A stretch of 64,000 bases of DNA. Source: PALSA-1353 sp036267155. GTDB taxonomy: Bacteria > Planctomycetota > Phycisphaerae > Tepidisphaerales > Tepidisphaeraceae. Shown here one piece after another: positions 50,323 to 59,570 of the stretch (the stretch's first letter is position 1; every line of letters begins with the position of its first letter). The position numbers were made by a program, and so were the translations under genes. A model generated the notes under the pieces. That model did not search any database, was not told where the DNA came from, and worked only from the letters and a program-made list of their open reading frames with translations. The stretch spans positions 58,264-122,263 of the forward strand of contig DATAWP010000085.1 in NCBI GenBank assembly GCA_036267155.1. The letters are read 5' to 3'.

Positions 50323-51801
50323 ATGCTGAGGATCACAAAGTTCAAAGTGATGCTCCCATTGATCCTAGCCTTTGCCGCCGTCGCCGCGGGAGGGATGAGT
50401 GAAACAAAAGCGTTGTTTGCCATCTCCCGGGACACCACTTCGGCCGTGGGGCTCGTCCGCCTCGACGGAAGCGTGAATTATGTCGCCGCGGTGAATCAGC
50501 GGCTCAGACGGCGATTGACGCCGCAGAACAATGGGTACGTCTTGTGGCTGCGCGTGATGGGAGTGCGGAGGCTTCCCGAAAGCGTTCGCAAGCAAGCCCT
50601 GGCGATGTGCGGGGCCGAGGGATTGCCGGAAAATGAACCGGGATGGAACGAGTACGATCCGGATACGGTGTTTGATCGCGGGGCGATGCATTTGTGGAAG
50701 GCGCAGGATGATCCGGCGTTCGCGGCGTACTTGAAAAACCAGGCGAAATTATTGGATCTGGCGACGGCGGCGGCGCGGCCGCGATGGTGGGCGCCGTCGG
50801 TTTCGACCAATGGATCCTTGGCGTGGGTTTTGCTGCCGCACCTGAATCCGATGCGCACCGTGGCGTTGGCGCTGTGAGGGCGGGCGCTGTCGCGGGCGCA
50901 GGAAGGCGATTTCGATGGGTTCCTGTCGGACGTGATGACGGCGAAACGCCTCAGCCGCGACGCCTTGGGATGGACCGTCCTCGAACAGTTGGTGGCCAAC
51001 AACATCGACGTGCGGGCCGACCAAGCCGTCGGCGCGGCCGCGGGGGCGGGGATATTTTCCGGGGATCAATGCGCGAAATTGGGCAAGGCGCTGGATAGCG
51101 TGCGGCCGCTGCCGCCGCTTTGGACGGCGGTGGATATGGGGGAGCGTTGGTCCATGTTGGATTGGACGGAAAGCATCGCGACGGGGAGTCTTCGGACGCG
51201 AGCTGCTCGTAATCCCGGATTTGAATTGGCGGCGAGACCGCTTGAGGCGATCGATCGGAATTCCGTGGATTGGAACGCCGCGCTGCGGCAAATCAATGGA
51301 GACGATGACGAGATCGTCAATATCCTGAAAACGCCGCTCGTCAAGGATGCGCAACTTGCACGGTGGGTATTCGACCAGAGATTTGCGCAGATAAGAGCCA
51401 TGCGGCCGTCGAACAGAGCCCTCGCCAGGCAGCCGGGGGAATCGAGGACGGTTTATACGCAGCGCGTGACCGATGGGATTCTGTCGGTGGTTCTGCCGAG
51501 CCTTTGGCGTGCGGATGATCGCTTCCGAATGGGCGTGTTGAGCCGAGAAATGGCGAGGGCGGTGGTGGCGGCGGCGCAGTATCGGGCCCAGAAGGGGAAA
51601 TGGCCGCACGAATTGGAGGACTTGACGCCGCAGTATTTGCCGCAGGTTCCCAGGAAAATTTTTTCCGCGACGGGCACGGAATTCGTGCGATATCGGAAGA
51701 CGGCCGCCGGAATCTGCCTGTATGCGCGCGGGGTGCCGGGGAGCGCTTGGCGGGAGATCGCCATCGGGGTGGCGCCGCAGACTGACGACAGCGGGCTGTG
51801 A
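50323..51801 (+). pseudogene. Hypothetical planctomycete protein broken by an in-frame TGA
   Basis: The reading frame from ATG 50323 (signal-like MLRITKFKVMLPLILAFAAV) runs 184 codons to TGA at 50875-50877 and then stays open in the same frame to 51801, about 308 more codons. The two halves read as one protein: HLNPMRTVALAL then GRALSRAQEGDFDGF across the stop. A CGA (Arg) to TGA change would explain it. The C-terminal part (EMARAVVAAAQYRAQKGKWP, then PQYLPQVPRKIF) has the look of long planctomycete exported proteins. The family has no known role. Sequencing error is the other explanation. Confidence 0.75.
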
Positions 51802-51821
51802 ACCCGATCGAAATGGGGGGC

Positions 51822-51851
51822 AAAAAAAAGCCCCGGATATAAATCCGGGGC
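51822..51851 (-). terminator. Rho-independent terminator of pnp
   Basis: GCCCCGGAT (51830-51838) pairs with ATCCGGGGC (51843-51851), with a 4-base loop. On the minus strand it is followed by eight T (51829-51822). It lies 18 bases after the pnp stop and also follows the broken gene on the plus strand. Confidence 0.9.
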
Positions 51852-51868
51852 TTCGGGGGTATTTTCAG

Positions 51869-54133
51869 TTACTGGCGTCGAGGGCCACGGTCGCCGCCTC
51901 GGCCGCCGCCGTCGTTACGGCGTGGACCGCGGTCGCCGCCACGATCGCCATGACCGCGATCACCCTGATGGCCCTCGTCCCCGCCGGCGGGAGCGCCAAC
52001 CGGTTCGGGATCGCTGTGGCCCTCTTCCTTCATCGCCGCCTTGCGGCTCAGCTTGATCCGGCCCTGATCGTCGATCAGGATCACCTTCACCCGAACCTCA
52101 TCGCCGATGTTCACGATGTCGTTCACGTTCTGGACGTATTTGTCGGATAGTTCCGAAACGTGGCACAAGCCGTCGGTTTCCGGGGCGATCTCCACGAACG
52201 CGCCGAAATCCTTGATGCTGACGACCCGTCCGGCGTAAATCTTGCCGACTTTCACCTCGGCCGTGATCGCCTCGACGAGGTCGCGGGCCCTCTCGGCCGA
52301 TGCTCCATCGACGGAACTGATAAAGACCGTGCCGTCGTCTTCGATGTCGATGTGGGCGCCGGTCTCTTCCTGGAGCTTCTTGATGTTCTTGCCGCCGGGG
52401 CCGATCAGCTTGCCGATCTTTTCCGGATCGATCTTCACGGTGAGCAAGCGCGGAGCATACTTGCTGATTTCCGGGCGAGGCCCCGGAAGGACGGCGGCCA
52501 TTTTATCCAGGATCGTCAGGCGAGCTTCTTTTGCCCGATGCAGCGTGTCGCGGATGATTTTGTGGTCGATCCCCTCGGTCTTGATGTCGAGCTGGATGGC
52601 GGTGATGCCGTCGCGAGTGCCGCAGACCTTGAAATCCATGTCGCCGAAATGATCTTCCTCGCCGATGATGTCGGTGAGGAGCGCGACGCGGTCGCCTTCC
52701 TTGACCAAGCCGATGGAAATTCCAGCAACCGGCTTGGTGATGGGGACACCGGCGTCCATGAGTGCGAGGCATCCGCCGCAACTGCTGGCCATGGAACTGG
52801 AACCGTTGGATTCGAGGATGTCGCTGATGATGCGAACGGTATACGGGAATTTTTCGATGCCGGGCAGAACGGCCACGAGGCTGCGTTCGGCGAGAGCGCC
52901 GTGACCGATCTCACGTCGGCCGGGACCGCGGATGGGACGAACCTCCCCGACGCTGTAGCTGGGGAAGTTGTAATGGAGCATGAATTTCTGGCTGTATTCG
53001 TCGATCAGACCGTCAACAAGCTGTTCGTCGCTGCTGGTGCCGAGGGTCACGGTACACATGGCTTGGGTTTCGCCGCGCGTGAAGACGGCCGAGCCGTGAA
53101 CGCGGGGTAGCACGCCGACTTCGCAGGAGATCGGGCGAATGCTGCGATAATCGCGGCCGTCGGGACGAACGCCGGACAGGATCGCTTCACGCGTGACCTG
53201 CTCCTCGACTTCCACGAAGATCGAGCGAATCTGCTTTTGCTTATCACGCGTAGCCAGAATGGCTTGGTAGCTGGCATTGGCATCGGTCACGGGCGGGGCC
53301 ATTTCCACCAGAAGACCGTCAAGGATTTGCGATATCGCATCGGCCCGATCGCTCTTGCCGGCTTTGCCTTTGACTTCGCGAATCTTGTCGGTGACGCGGG
53401 CGCGGATGGCATCGACGAAACCGGCATCGGGATGCTTGATGTCGCCCACCTTCGGCTTGCCGGCCTTGGACTGAAGCTCCTCGATCATGCCGACGATTTC
53501 GACGACGGCCCGGTGGCCGAACTCGATGGCATCGGCGACGTCGTCCTCTTTCACCTCGCGGCCGCCGAGTTCGATCATGTTGACAAAGTGCTTGGTCCCG
53601 GCGACGACCAGATCCATCTCGCTGTATTCAAGCTGCTCGACGGTGGGATTCAATACGAGCTGTCCATCGACCTTACCGACGCGGACGTGAGCCGTGGGGG
53701 TAAGGAATGGGATGTCGCTGATGGCGATGGCGGCGCTGGCGGCGATGCCGGAGAAAATATCCGGATCGTTTTCGCCGTCGAAAGCCAGGACGTTCAGGTG
53801 AATCTGCACCTCGTCCATGAATCCCTTGGGGAACAGCGGCCGCAGCGGGCGGTCGATGAGGCGGGCCGTGAGAATTTCCTTGTTGGTGGGTCGGCCTTCG
53901 CGCTTCATGAACCCGCCGGGGAATTTTCCGGCCGCGGCCCGGCGTTCACGGTAATCGACCTGGAGCGGGAAGAAATCGATCCCCTCGCGCGGATTGGCAC
54001 GGACGACCGCGCCGAAAACAACTGAATCACCGTACTGAACCGTGACCGCCCCGTCGGCGAGCTTGGCGTATGTGCCGGTCTCGATGGCCAACGTGCGGCC
54101 GCCGATGTGCCGTTCAACTCGAATGGCTTGCAT
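51869..54133 (-). CDS. pnp: Polyribonucleotide nucleotidyltransferase (PNPase)
   Basis: 754 residues. Two RNase PH-like halves are seen (FFPLQVDYRERRAAAGKFPG and the second with TRGETQAMCTVTLGTSSDEQ and GPGRREIGHGALAERSL), with the catalytic aspartates in DVGVPITK-like and GDMDFKV regions. A KH domain (IGKLIGPGGKNIKKLQEETG) and an S1 domain (GKIYAGRVVSIKDFGAFVEI) follow. The last about 40 residues are a Gly/Arg/Asp-rich tail, longer than in E. coli. It degrades RNA from the 3' end with phosphate. It lies after rpsO, as in most bacteria. Confidence 0.97.
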   Translation of the reverse strand: MQAIRVERHIGGRTLAIETGTYAKLADGAVTVQYGDSVVFGAVVRANPREGIDFFPLQVDYRERRAAAGKFPGGFMKREGRPTNKEILTARLIDRPLRPLFPKGFMDEVQIHLNVLAFDGENDPDIFSGIAASAAIAISDIPFLTPTAHVRVGKVDGQLVLNPTVEQLEYSEMDLVVAGTKHFVNMIELGGREVKEDDVADAIEFGHRAVVEIVGMIEELQSKAGKPKVGDIKHPDAGFVDAIRARVTDKIREVKGKAGKSDRADAISQILDGLLVEMAPPVTDANASYQAILATRDKQKQIRSIFVEVEEQVTREAILSGVRPDGRDYRSIRPISCEVGVLPRVHGSAVFTRGETQAMCTVTLGTSSDEQLVDGLIDEYSQKFMLHYNFPSYSVGEVRPIRGPGRREIGHGALAERSLVAVLPGIEKFPYTVRIISDILESNGSSSMASSCGGCLALMDAGVPITKPVAGISIGLVKEGDRVALLTDIIGEEDHFGDMDFKVCGTRDGITAIQLDIKTEGIDHKIIRDTLHRAKEARLTILDKMAAVLPGPRPEISKYAPRLLTVKIDPEKIGKLIGPGGKNIKKLQEETGAHIDIEDDGTVFISSVDGASAERARDLVEAITAEVKVGKIYAGRVVSIKDFGAFVEIAPETDGLCHVSELSDKYVQNVNDIVNIGDEVRVKVILIDDQGRIKLSRKAAMKEEGHSDPEPVGAPAGGDEGHQGDRGHGDRGGDRGPRRNDGGGRGGDRGPRRQ

Positions 54134-54171
54134 GAAAAATATCCCTCATTCGGCCCCGGGGGTGAATGTGG

Positions 54172-54240
54172 GCCACAGATGGACAGATCCAGGGAGAAAG
54201 CCGATGAACAAACTTCTCCGCGGGTGTGTGCATCTGTGGC
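54172..54240 (-). promoter_or_regulatory. Hairpin in the rpsO-pnp leader
   Basis: GCCACAGATG (54172-54181) is exactly inverted as CATCTGTGGC (54231-54240). Inside it GGAGAA and TTCTCC form a second pair. It lies 39 bases before the pnp start. In E. coli a stem-loop at this place is cut by RNase III and lets PNPase control its own message. The same outer arm is also a common intergenic sequence type, so it may be a repeat instead. Confidence 0.6.
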
Positions 54241-54342
54241 AAAGCGCCTCGCCAGCCTTCAACAGCGCCGGGGCCGATTGGCGCGGGGATGGATGGCATT
54301 CAATCAATCCAGGCACGGCCACGCCATGCCCGATTCGAAAAA

Positions 54343-54612
54343 TCATTTTCGCAAATTGAGCCGTCCAATGATCTGCTGATACCGCGTGCGGTCTTCGCGC
54401 GTCAGGTATTTGAGCAGTTGATTGCGACGGCTCACCAGCTTGAGCAACCCACGTCGCGAGGAATGGTCCTTCTTATGGGTATCGAAATGCTGACGAAGCG
54501 TGTTGATTCGCTCGGTGATCAGCGCGATCTGCACTTCGGGAGAACCGGTATCCTTCTCGTGGATCTTATAATCTTTGACGATTTTCTGTTTCTGAGCGGC
54601 GGAAACTGCCAT
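54343..54612 (-). CDS. rpsO: Ribosomal protein S15
   Basis: 89 residues, exactly the usual length. SAAQKQKIVKDYKIHEKDTG, SPEVQIALITERINTLRQHF, DHSSRRGLLKLVSRRNQLLK and YLTREDRTRYQQIIGRLNLRK-type ends are all S15. It binds 16S rRNA helix 22 in the small subunit. ATG 54612 follows GGGAG by 8 bases; the open frame up to 54651 is not conserved. rpsO and pnp form the classic pair. Confidence 0.98.
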   Translation of the reverse strand: MAVSAAQKQKIVKDYKIHEKDTGSPEVQIALITERINTLRQHFDTHKKDHSSRRGLLKLVSRRNQLLKYLTREDRTRYQQIIGRLNLRK

Positions 54613-54887
54613 TGGAAAAACTCCCAGACACCAGGTAAGCCAGCCAAACATCCGACCGTCGGACGCCCCGGCAAACCGGTCATAAAGGGTTCCGATGCAA
54701 AGGCTGTTGCCTTCGCTGCCGCACCGGCGGCATTTTCGGAAAGTGGGGGAAGGATAGAGGGTTGGGACGTTGGGGTCAAGTGGAGCGGCAGGCAGATCGC
54801 TCTATTGCGCGAGATTCATATATATTTTGCCGTACTCTACGCAACACGCTAGGATCGGGCCAGTTCAAAACAAACTGCGGAGGACCG

Positions 54888-55589
54888 ATGAAACACGGGT
54901 ATATGGTTGCGGTGATTGTTGCTTTTGCCGCAGGGGCTTTTGCCGAAGGGGCTTTTGCCCAGACGCGGCCCAGCGACGACACCGATATCGCGCCGGGATT
55001 TAAGCTCCGATCCAGCGGCGGGATCGACATTGGCGACATGTATCTGGAAGTCGTCCAATTCGACGCGAATTGGAAGGAAACCGAGCAGCACGATGTCTTC
55101 AAGCCGACGGCCCAGCCGGCGACTCAGCCAAGTTCAAAAGTGCTCACCGGCGACTTCGCGGTTCCGGGGGGCTCGTTCACTTTGACGGAGCAGATCGACC
55201 CGTCCGATGCCGGCGTGCATTTTTCCGCCGACATGTCCAGCGACAAGGAAATCACGACCAACGAGATGTCGATCGCGGTTTCTCTTCCCGTGGCGACGTT
55301 TGGGGGTAAACAAATCACGATCGACGGCGAGCCGCTGGCCATGCCGCAGGAGCCGGCAAAGAAGGGGGAACCTCATATCTTCGACAAGGAAGATGCGCAT
55401 GAGATTGACCTGCCGACGCCGGCCGGCACGCTCCAGATCATGGGGAAGGACCTGAGCATTCTGGTCCAGGACGACCGCGAATGGGGCGATCAGCGATATG
55501 CGCTGCGAATACATTTTTCGCCCGATGATGGCGCGATCAAGGACAGCAAGATCGATTTGCAGATGAAATGGAAGCCGGCGGGAAATTAA
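54888..55589 (+). CDS. Exported protein of unknown function
   Basis: 233 residues from ATG 54888, preceded by GGAGGA. The signal peptide (about 1-24) ends in AFAQ. The rest has alternating strands (IDIGDMYLEVVQFDANW, GDFAVPGGSFTLTEQI, EIDLPTPAGTLQIMGKDLSI) and no Cys. I recognise no family. It may be one of the many planctomycete periplasmic proteins of beta-sandwich type. The 275 bases between the rpsO start and this gene hold both promoters; no other gene is seen. Confidence 0.7.
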   Translation: MKHGYMVAVIVAFAAGAFAEGAFAQTRPSDDTDIAPGFKLRSSGGIDIGDMYLEVVQFDANWKETEQHDVFKPTAQPATQPSSKVLTGDFAVPGGSFTLTEQIDPSDAGVHFSADMSSDKEITTNEMSIAVSLPVATFGGKQITIDGEPLAMPQEPAKKGEPHIFDKEDAHEIDLPTPAGTLQIMGKDLSILVQDDREWGDQRYALRIHFSPDDGAIKDSKIDLQMKWKPAGN

Positions 55590-55599
55590 GGAAGGGAAG

Positions 55600-55809
55600 T
55601 CAGCACTTCTTGTATTGCCGATCCGGCGCACTCTCGCGGGCCTTCATTAGCTCCATCATTTGTGGACGCAGCAGATCCAGCATCTCCTCCAACCATCGGA
55701 ATCGCTGAGCCGGCGTGGTATTCAGGGCGGTGTAAACAATCTCATTGTTGCGGTGGGAATCCCATCCGGCAGGCCATGCAGCGGAATTGTCAGAATTCGT
55801 TTTTTGCAC
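55600..55809 (-). CDS. Small partner of the nucleotidyltransferase gene
   Basis: 69 residues from GTG 55809. The part WDSHRNNEIVYTALNTTPAQ then RFRWLEEMLDLL resembles small proteins often encoded next to AbiEii-like or DUF6036-like nucleotidyltransferases. The start overlaps the 3' end of the gene at 55790 by 20 bases, on the same strand. Such pairs may act as toxin-antitoxin modules. Function not shown. Confidence 0.55.
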   Translation of the reverse strand: MQKTNSDNSAAWPAGWDSHRNNEIVYTALNTTPAQRFRWLEEMLDLLRPQMMELMKARESAPDRQYKKC

Positions 55810-56290
55810 GCAGAATCTGCTCCAAATCCACTATATCGGCCAAATCATGGGGTCGGTTGGCCATTCGCTTCATGCTAATTAAATGTTCAAGCGAACAAAC
55901 GCGGGCCGGGATATCGCCGAGATTGGTCACGATCGAATGGTTTAGCAATTGGCGGTAATCCATGGGATAGGCAGCGAAAATGTCAACGGCGGCGGTCGGG
56001 AGGATGGGATCGACAAAAGATAAAACCATCATCCCCTTGTCCTGTATCCAATGGCGACGAATCTGTTCGTCAGCAAAGCCGGCCGGATCGATGGGAAGCC
56101 GGGGCTTTAAGCCGAGGCCGGCGAGCACTTCAAGCGCCTTGTTTATGTTCGGTGCATCCAGCGCGATCACCAGATCCAAGTCCATGGTTGTCCGCAAGCG
56201 GCCATGAAGCACGACCGCCACGCCTCCGACAACAACATAGGAAACCCCACTTGAGTTGAGACCTCGGATGACATCTGCGATCGACGACAC
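55790..56290 (-). CDS. AbiEii/DUF6036-like nucleotidyltransferase
   Basis: 166 residues. The nucleotidyltransferase core starts VVVGGVAVVLHGRLRTTMDL and DLDLVIALD, giving the G-G and D-x-D of the fold. A later IFAAYPMDYRQL and SLEHLISMKRMANRPHDLAD follow the AbiEii-like group. The enzyme may transfer a nucleotide to a tRNA or protein, as its toxin relatives do. It overlaps the small gene at 55600. The first G-S of the usual GGS motif is here G-G-V, so activity is uncertain. Confidence 0.8.
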   Translation of the reverse strand: MSSIADVIRGLNSSGVSYVVVGGVAVVLHGRLRTTMDLDLVIALDAPNINKALEVLAGLGLKPRLPIDPAGFADEQIRRHWIQDKGMMVLSFVDPILPTAAVDIFAAYPMDYRQLLNHSIVTNLGDIPARVCSLEHLISMKRMANRPHDLADIVDLEQILRAKNEF

Positions 56291-56299
56291 GAGTTGGTC

Positions 56300-56704
56300 C
56301 TATGCCGGCGGGGCCGGGGGCGGGGCCAGCAGCTTTTCCACCGCGGCGATCAGCTTGTCCAGCTTCACCGGCTTCGTGAAGTATTCGCTGACTCCCTGGC
56401 TCTCGGCGTAAAGCTTGTGCCGGGCGCCGGGGTTGCCGGTGATCATGATCACGAACGGCTTGGCGTTGCGGGGCTTTTTCGACTTGATCTTTTCCAGCAC
56501 CATGAAGCCGCTGCGGCCGGGGAGCATCATGTCCAGAATGACCGCGTCCGGCTGAGACTTTTCGGCAATCTCGACGGCCTTGTTGCCGTTGCTGGCGGTT
56601 TCGATGACCGCGCCGGTTGGCTCGAACGCCGCCTGCATGCTGGTCAGGATGTCGTTGTCGTCATCCACCAGTAGAATCTTTTTTCCGGCCAATGCGTCGT
56701 CCAT
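56300..56704 (-). CDS. Response regulator receiver (CheY-like)
   Basis: 134 residues, a lone receiver domain. Acidic DDD at 14-16, phosphoacceptor D58 (AVILDMMLPGRSG), T89 (MITG) and K111 (YFTKPVK) are all present. A Pro/Ala tail ends it. With no output domain it would work through protein contacts, for example with a kinase or motor. No histidine kinase is in the window. It lies 9 bases from the end of the nucleotidyltransferase gene on the same strand, probably not a functional link. Confidence 0.93.
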   Translation of the reverse strand: MDDALAGKKILLVDDDNDILTSMQAAFEPTGAVIETASNGNKAVEIAEKSQPDAVILDMMLPGRSGFMVLEKIKSKKPRNAKPFVIMITGNPGARHKLYAESQGVSEYFTKPVKLDKLIAAVEKLLAPPPAPPA

Positions 56705-56854
56705 CGTTGCCTCCGCAAAAAACTGGGGCGGGAATCACTTTCGTCCGCCGCCTGAAAATGTCAAGCCAAATCAAGTTTAGGTCCGATAAACGGGTGGGTA
56801 AACCCGCGATTCTGACTTTGGTGAGTTTGGAGCAGCGGCGCACCCGCGTTAATT

Positions 56855-57763
56855 ATGATGAACCCATCGAATCCAATCGCGATCCTCGACAGCGGCCTGG
56901 GAGGATTGACCGTGGTAAACGCCCTTCGCCGGGCTTTGCCGGCCGAGGACCTGGTCTATTTCGGGGATACCGCACATCTCCCTTACGGGAACAAATCGCC
57001 GGACGTGGTTGGCCGGTTCGTTCGGAAAATCGTCGGGTTTCTCGAGCCCATGCGGCCGAAGCACATCGTCATTGCCTGCAACACCGCAACCGCATTGGCG
57101 CTGCCGGCGCTGGCGATGGAATTCCCGCAACTGTCGATCAGCGGCGTCATCGATCCGGGCGCGCGGGCAGCGGTGGCGGCGGCGGGAACCCGGCGGCTGC
57201 CGGCCATCGGCGTCATCGCCACGGAGGCGACCGTCCGGTCCAAGGCGTACGAGCGGGCCATCCTTCAGCGGCGAAACCTCGCGCGTGTCATGCTGCGGCC
57301 AACCCCCCTGCTCGTGCCCATGATCGAGGAAGGCCGAACCGGCGACGATCCTCTGGTCGAGACCGCTCTGCGGCAATATTTGCAGGGAATGATTCTCCGC
57401 AAGATCGACGTGCTGGTGCTGGGATGCACGCACTATCCACTCCTGAAAGGGGCGATCGCCAAAGTCGTCGGACCCGACGTCCAACTGATTGACTCCGCCG
57501 AGCAATGTGCCCAAGATGTCGCCCGCCGGCTCGGACGAAAAGGTTTGTTGCGCTGCGAGGTGAATTCGTCGGATGATACGGCCCCGATGGACGGGCAAGA
57601 GCCGGCTGCGGGTTCGCTTCGTACCTTCGTGACGGATGATCCGAATCGGTTCGTGTTGCTGGCCGCGCGGTTTTTGGGGATGGAGATCGACCCGCCAACG
57701 CTGGTCGAGCCGCGAGACTTGCCGGAAACCGCGGATCGCACGCCGCTGCGGGCGACTGGATGA
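56855..57763 (+). CDS. murI: Glutamate racemase
   Basis: 302 residues. LDSGLGGLTV at the start, the first catalytic Cys75 in IVIACNTATA, YFGDTAHLPYGNKSP, and the second Cys191 in LGCTHYPLL. These are the two cysteines that move the alpha proton of glutamate. It gives D-glutamate for peptidoglycan, which planctomycetes do make. Two ATG codons (56855, 56858) overlap in frame. The next gene starts 15 bases after the stop on the same strand. Confidence 0.96.
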   Translation: MMNPSNPIAILDSGLGGLTVVNALRRALPAEDLVYFGDTAHLPYGNKSPDVVGRFVRKIVGFLEPMRPKHIVIACNTATALALPALAMEFPQLSISGVIDPGARAAVAAAGTRRLPAIGVIATEATVRSKAYERAILQRRNLARVMLRPTPLLVPMIEEGRTGDDPLVETALRQYLQGMILRKIDVLVLGCTHYPLLKGAIAKVVGPDVQLIDSAEQCAQDVARRLGRKGLLRCEVNSSDDTAPMDGQEPAAGSLRTFVTDDPNRFVLLAARFLGMEIDPPTLVEPRDLPETADRTPLRATG

Positions 57764-57778
57764 GCTGGAAGGCGATTG

Positions 57779-58582
57779 ATGCGCAAGCTTGGCTGGGTGA
57801 TTGGAATGATCTTGGCCGCGGCGCTGGGCGGATGCGGCAGCAGTCTGTCCGACTCGACGGCGCCGGGGCCGGTGGATAAGGGGTTGTATCGGGACGCCGT
57901 CTTGGATAACGAGCAGCGGCTCGCGGGGGAAGATCGCCGCGTCGTGCCGCTGTATAAGACGCCGGTGGAGGCCATGGGCGTGGGACTGGACTACCTGTTC
58001 GTCCGGCCGTTTGCGAACTTTTTCATTTACATCTCGCACGATGACGCTGCGTACGCGGCTCGGAAAATGCGCAATAACAATTCGCCCGATCAGCAGCGAG
58101 AGGGAATGCTGCGGCTGACGGATTTCGCGTTCGCCCGGCGCGGCATCTATTTGAAGGGATATGCATACCTGGCGAGAGACACGGAGGATTTCACCGTCCG
58201 AGCGGCGGGACTGCGGGCGCTGAATCGCTGCCGGGCGCAGGGATATACGCCACTGTTTTTACAGGCGATCAATGACGATCAGCCGCTGGTCCGCCTGGAG
58301 GCGGCCGATGCGCTGGGGAACATTCCCGATCCGCAGGCGATTCCGCTGCTGGAGCTTCACCTGGGGGATATCGAGCCGAGCCTCGACGTGCGCGTCGCCT
58401 GCGCCGAGGCGCTGCGGAATTTTCATACCGTCGAAGTGATGCGCACGCTGGTGGGAGAATTAGAGGACCAGAATTTCGGCGTGGCGTGGCAATCGCGGCA
58501 AAGCCTGGAATTGCTGACGGGTCAGGATTTTCGTTATGACGAGAAGGCGTGGCTGAATTATCTGGCGGGAATCGGAACGTGA
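57779..58582 (+). CDS. HEAT-repeat lipoprotein
   Basis: 267 residues. Lipobox LGGC with Cys19. The second half has repeated helices with the HEAT/PBS pattern (VRAAGLRALNRCRAQGYTPL, VRLEAADALGNIPDPQAIPL, VRVACAEALRNFHTVEVMRT), four to five units. It is a scaffold in the periplasm. GGAAGG lies 6 bases before ATG 57779. It is 3 bases from the dehydrogenase gene and 15 from murI, so these may be one operon. Confidence 0.8.
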   Translation: MRKLGWVIGMILAAALGGCGSSLSDSTAPGPVDKGLYRDAVLDNEQRLAGEDRRVVPLYKTPVEAMGVGLDYLFVRPFANFFIYISHDDAAYAARKMRNNNSPDQQREGMLRLTDFAFARRGIYLKGYAYLARDTEDFTVRAAGLRALNRCRAQGYTPLFLQAINDDQPLVRLEAADALGNIPDPQAIPLLELHLGDIEPSLDVRVACAEALRNFHTVEVMRTLVGELEDQNFGVAWQSRQSLELLTGQDFRYDEKAWLNYLAGIGT

Positions 58583-58585
58583 ACG

Positions 58586-59563
58586 ATGCGCGCGTTGATA
58601 TTTGAGCAGTCGCTGAGCTTTCAGCCGCGGCAGGCGGAGCCGGCGGAAACCGAAGGCGATGCCCTGATCAAAGTGCGCCAAGCCGGAATCTGCGCAACCG
58701 ATCTGGAAATCCTCAAGGGGTACATGTCCTTTGCGGGGATCCCCGGACATGAATTCGTCGGCGAAGTGGCGTCGGCCCAGAACAAAGATCTGGTCGGGCA
58801 GCGTGTCGTGGCGGAAATCAACATCGTCTGCGGGCGATGCGATCTTTGCCTGTCGGGTCTGTCCAGCCATTGCCGAAACCGAAGCGTGCTGGGGATCTCG
58901 AAACATCACGGAGTATTTGCGGATTTTGTGCGGCTGCCGTCGGCCAATCTTCACGTGCTGCCAAAAACCGTGGACGATGACGCGGGCGTGTTTGTTGAGC
59001 CGCTGGCTGCGGCGTTCCAAATCCTCAAGCAGGTGAAAGTCGATGGAAAGACCGATTCACTGCGCGGAAGGAAATGGGTCACGGTTCTGGGCGACGGGCG
59101 GCTGGGGCTGCTCGTGGCGCAGGTGATGCGCAACGCGAATTGTCCGGTGCGGGTGATCGGGAAACATTCGGATAAACTGGCCCTGTGCGAGAAATGGCAG
59201 ATTCGAAGCAGGTCGCTTGCGGATATTGTTCCGCGCCACGATCAAGATGTGGTGGTGGATTGCACCGGAAGCGCCGCCGGGTTTGAATTGGCGATGCAAA
59301 TGGTCCGTCCGCGCGGAACGATCGTGCTGAAAAGCACCGTAGCCGCGGGAAAACCGATCAATCTCGCGCCGCTGGTGATTGATGAGATCAGCGTGATCGG
59401 CAGCCGGTGCGGGCCGTTTCGGGAGGCGATCAAGGCCTTGGCGGAAAAGCAGGTGGACGTGGCGAGCCTGATCCACCGCCGCATGCGCCTGGAACAGGGC
59501 GTGGAGGCAATGGAATTGGCCGGCAGGCCGGGCGTGCTGAAGGTGTTGCTGGCAATGGAGTAG
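58586..59563 (+). CDS. Zinc-dependent MDR alcohol dehydrogenase
   Basis: 325 residues. Catalytic zinc ligands Cys (AGICATDLE) and His (GHEFVGEV), a structural zinc cluster CGRCDLCLSGLSSHC, and an NAD site VLGDGRLGLLVAQVM with GDGRLG in place of the common GxGxxG. Short for the family (about 340). The substrate is open; sorbitol- or threonine-like alcohols are possible. Starts 3 bases after the lipoprotein stop and 7 bases before the QueC-like gene. Confidence 0.9.
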   Translation: MRALIFEQSLSFQPRQAEPAETEGDALIKVRQAGICATDLEILKGYMSFAGIPGHEFVGEVASAQNKDLVGQRVVAEINIVCGRCDLCLSGLSSHCRNRSVLGISKHHGVFADFVRLPSANLHVLPKTVDDDAGVFVEPLAAAFQILKQVKVDGKTDSLRGRKWVTVLGDGRLGLLVAQVMRNANCPVRVIGKHSDKLALCEKWQIRSRSLADIVPRHDQDVVVDCTGSAAGFELAMQMVRPRGTIVLKSTVAAGKPINLAPLVIDEISVIGSRCGPFREAIKALAEKQVDVASLIHRRMRLEQGVEAMELAGRPGVLKVLLAME

Positions 59564-59570
59564 ATTTCCT

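Noticed and set aside
50875..50877. TGA read as selenocysteine
   Set aside because: No selenocysteine-insertion hairpin or redox motif is seen next to it, and the context suggests a lost arginine codon.
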